In this document: positions 62,424-64,000 of the stretch, in pieces
Position numbering within the stretch: the first letter of the stretch is position 1
Layout: each line of letters begins with the position of its first letter
NCBI RefSeq assembly: GCF_000518605.1
Contig: NZ_KI912459.1
Span: 1-64,000, forward strand
Source of the DNA: Shewanella fidelis ATCC BAA-318
GTDB lineage: Bacteria > Pseudomonadota > Gammaproteobacteria > Enterobacterales > Shewanellaceae
Reading direction: 5' to 3'
DNA length: 64,000 nt
Notes under the pieces: generated by a model
Told to the model about the DNA's origin: nothing
What the model saw: the letters and a program-made list of their open reading frames with translations, nothing else
Databases searched by the model: none
Made by a program: the position numbers and the translations under genes

Positions 62424-64000
62424 CTAGCTTAGTAGTAACTCTTTAGCATTTGCTAAGGTGTTACTGGTAATGGTGTCGCCACCAAGTAATCTTGCAAGCT
62501 CTTCAATGCGCTGGTTTTTATCAAGCGCAACCATAGAGGTTTCAGTCTTACCCGCTTTACTACTTTTATTAACAAACATATGTTGGTGACCATTGCCGGC
62601 AACTTGGGGTAAATGGGTCACACAGAAAACTTGCGTTGACTCACCTAGGCTTCTAAGCATGCGGCCTACAACTGCTGCAGTTGGCCCCGAGATCCCTACA
62701 TCGACCTCATCGAAAATCAGTGTAGGTGTCGAGACTTTTTTAGCCGTTATTACCTGAATACCAAGGCCTATACGTGAAAGCTCACCACCAGAGGCGACTT
62801 TAGCAATAGGTTGCAAAGGTTGGCCTGGGTTAGTCGACACTAAAAACTCAATACTGTCACAACCTGTTGGGGTAGTGATTGACTCATTAAAAGTCACTGC
62901 AATATTGAATTTACCTTTTGGCATATTTAATTCATGGATAGATTGCGTTACTTGCTTATCTAACTCTTTTGCGTAGCGGCTTCGGCTTTGGCTAAGCTTT
63001 CGAGCATGAACCAGATAGGCTTCTCGACTCGCTTTTAACTGCTCTTTTATATCATCAAGTTTATCGTCATCAGAGCCTAAATCTTCAAGTTCTTCTAGCA
63101 AACTCTGATGATGTTGATATAGCTCGCTGGCGCTGACTTGATGTTTGCGCGCAAGTTGCATCGTTTTCGATAGACGTTGTTCTAAGTGAGCAAAATACTC
63201 AGGATCCAGCTCTAGACCATCGAGGTAACGTTCAATTTCGCTGGTACTTTCCTGAACTTGAATAAGCGCGTCATTAAGCATGTTCACCACATTGCCAAAT
63301 GCAGGATCATAGCTTTCAAGATCTTGCCCTTGGCCGATTGATGAGTTTAGTAATGACTCGACACTGCCTTCTTCGTTATCTTGCAAAATGTGCAGCTGGC
63401 TGCGGCAAAGTTCAATCAATGCTGTGCTATTGGCTAGTTTCTTATGCTCAGCTTCAATAGACTCAAACTCGCCTTCATTGATAGCAAACTCATTGAGCTC
63501 TTCAACTTGATATTGCAGCAATTGCTTACGGGCTAAACGTTCTTGCTGAGAGGTTTCCATTAAGTGCAATTGCTTTTCAATGGTTTTACACCTGTGGTAG
63601 CTAGAGTTCACGCTTTCGAGCAGCATTTTATGGTTAGCATAGCTGTCTAATAGTGTCAGTTGGTGCTCACTTTTAAGCATGGCATGATGAGCATGCTGCC
63701 CATGAATACCTATGAGTAATTGACCAAGAGACTTTATTTGCGCTAACGGTACTGGGTTCCCATTGATATAGGCGCGTGAACGGCCATCACTGCTAATGGT
63801 GCGGCGGAGTATGCATTCATCGTCTAAATCAAGATCGTTGTCTTCAAGCCAGCGCTTGGCTTGAGGGGTATCATTTAATAAAAAGCGGGCACTTACTTCG
63901 GCCTTTGTCGCATCAGGTCTAATTGCATTAGCGTCGGCTCGATTACCTAAACATAGGCCGAGGGCATCGATAGCGATCGATTTACCTGCGCCGGTTTCAC
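62424..64000 (-). CDS. recN: DNA repair protein RecN (5' end outside the window)
   Basis: RecN is an SMC-like ATPase that aids double-strand break repair in the SOS response. The reading frame stays open to the window edge, with Walker A ETGAGKS encoded at about 63978-63998, so only the first residues are missing. LLIGIHGQHAHH, a coiled-coil middle, KVASGGELSRIGLGIQV (ABC signature) and LIFDEVDVGISG (Walker B) follow. A LexA box, if present, would lie outside the window. Confidence 0.96.
   Translation of the reverse strand, partial: ETGAGKSIAIDALGLCLGNRADANAIRPDATKAEVSARFLLNDTPQAKRWLEDNDLDLDDECILRRTISSDGRSRAYINGNPVPLAQIKSLGQLLIGIHGQHAHHAMLKSEHQLTLLDSYANHKMLLESVNSSYHRCKTIEKQLHLMETSQQERLARKQLLQYQVEELNEFAINEGEFESIEAEHKKLANSTALIELCRSQLHILQDNEEGSVESLLNSSIGQGQDLESYDPAFGNVVNMLNDALIQVQESTSEIERYLDGLELDPEYFAHLEQRLSKTMQLARKHQVSASELYQHHQSLLEELEDLGSDDDKLDDIKEQLKASREAYLVHARKLSQSRSRYAKELDKQVTQSIHELNMPKGKFNIAVTFNESITTPTGCDSIEFLVSTNPGQPLQPIAKVASGGELSRIGLGIQVITAKKVSTPTLIFDEVDVGISGPTAAVVGRMLRSLGESTQVFCVTHLPQVAGNGHQHMFVNKSSKAGKTETSMVALDKNQRIEELARLLGGDTITSNTLANAKELLLS

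Noticed and set aside
1..64000. tRNA, rRNA, CRISPR arrays and insertion sequences
   Set aside because: No cloverleaf with a TTC-type T-loop, no regular spaced repeat series and no transposase-like protein was found by reading both strands. A covariance search would be needed to exclude divergent RNAs.

Overview
The window is a chromosomal segment of a gammaproteobacterium, most likely a Shewanella. I infer this from gene content and protein character (yggX-mutY, trmB-yggL, the hemW-rdgB-yggUT-proC-yggS / pilTU block, the yqgE-ruvX pair, a Shewanella-type cold-active PPP phosphatase, and the nrdR-ribD-ribE-ribBX-ribH-nusB-thiL-pgpA cluster). No rRNA, tRNA, CRISPR array, transposase or integrase was recognised. 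Coding density is high and most genes end in clear rho-independent hairpins, many of them shared by convergent neighbours.

Layout. 0.3-6.3 kb: iron/oxidative protection and DNA repair (yggX, mutY), tRNA m7G methylation (trmB), yggL, glutaminase, a YggN-like periplasmic protein, a LysR regulator. 6.7-13.6 kb, minus strand: a DUF885 exported peptidase-like protein, hemW-rdgB, a DUF4426 protein, yggU-yggT-proC-yggS. 13.7-18.4 kb: pilT-pilU, hemH, then ruvX, yqgE and a SUI1/YciH protein on the minus strand. 18.5-25.7 kb: a small membrane protein behind a strong Fur-box match, a DUF4136 lipoprotein, a LysR + leucine-rich-repeat gene pair divergent from a PACE efflux gene, an OmpA-like protein, an MscS channel, a TRIC/UPF0126 protein and threonine aldolase. 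25.8-30.9 kb: a secreted protein of unknown function, two tandem alkaline phosphatases, a hotdog thioesterase and a small lipoprotein.

30.9-34.4 kb looks like an accessory island: 700 bp of repeats and hairpins, an S41 peptidase, an SDR dehydrogenase and an 87-residue membrane protein. Two of the gaps here fold like integron attC recombination sites (32967-33032 and 33831-33946), so the region may be a small array of gene cassettes with no integrase in view. This is the most novel-looking part of the window.

34.4-54.3 kb: NDH-2 dehydrogenase, two separate RND efflux systems (one per strand, neither with an outer-membrane channel or obvious regulator), an iron-containing alcohol dehydrogenase with a CRP-like site upstream, a NYN-domain protein, a Shelph-type phosphatase, a membrane acyltransferase, an unusual coiled-coil/PEGA-like exported protein and the ribosome factor EttA. 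54.5-64 kb: glyA, nrdR and the riboflavin genes. ribB is fused to a GTP cyclohydrolase II-like domain that has lost its zinc cysteines, so this cluster cannot supply the first riboflavin step by itself. nusB, thiL and pgpA follow, and recN runs off the right edge. Several start codons were moved from the longest frame on the basis of ribosome-binding sites or family length; each case is stated in its entry.
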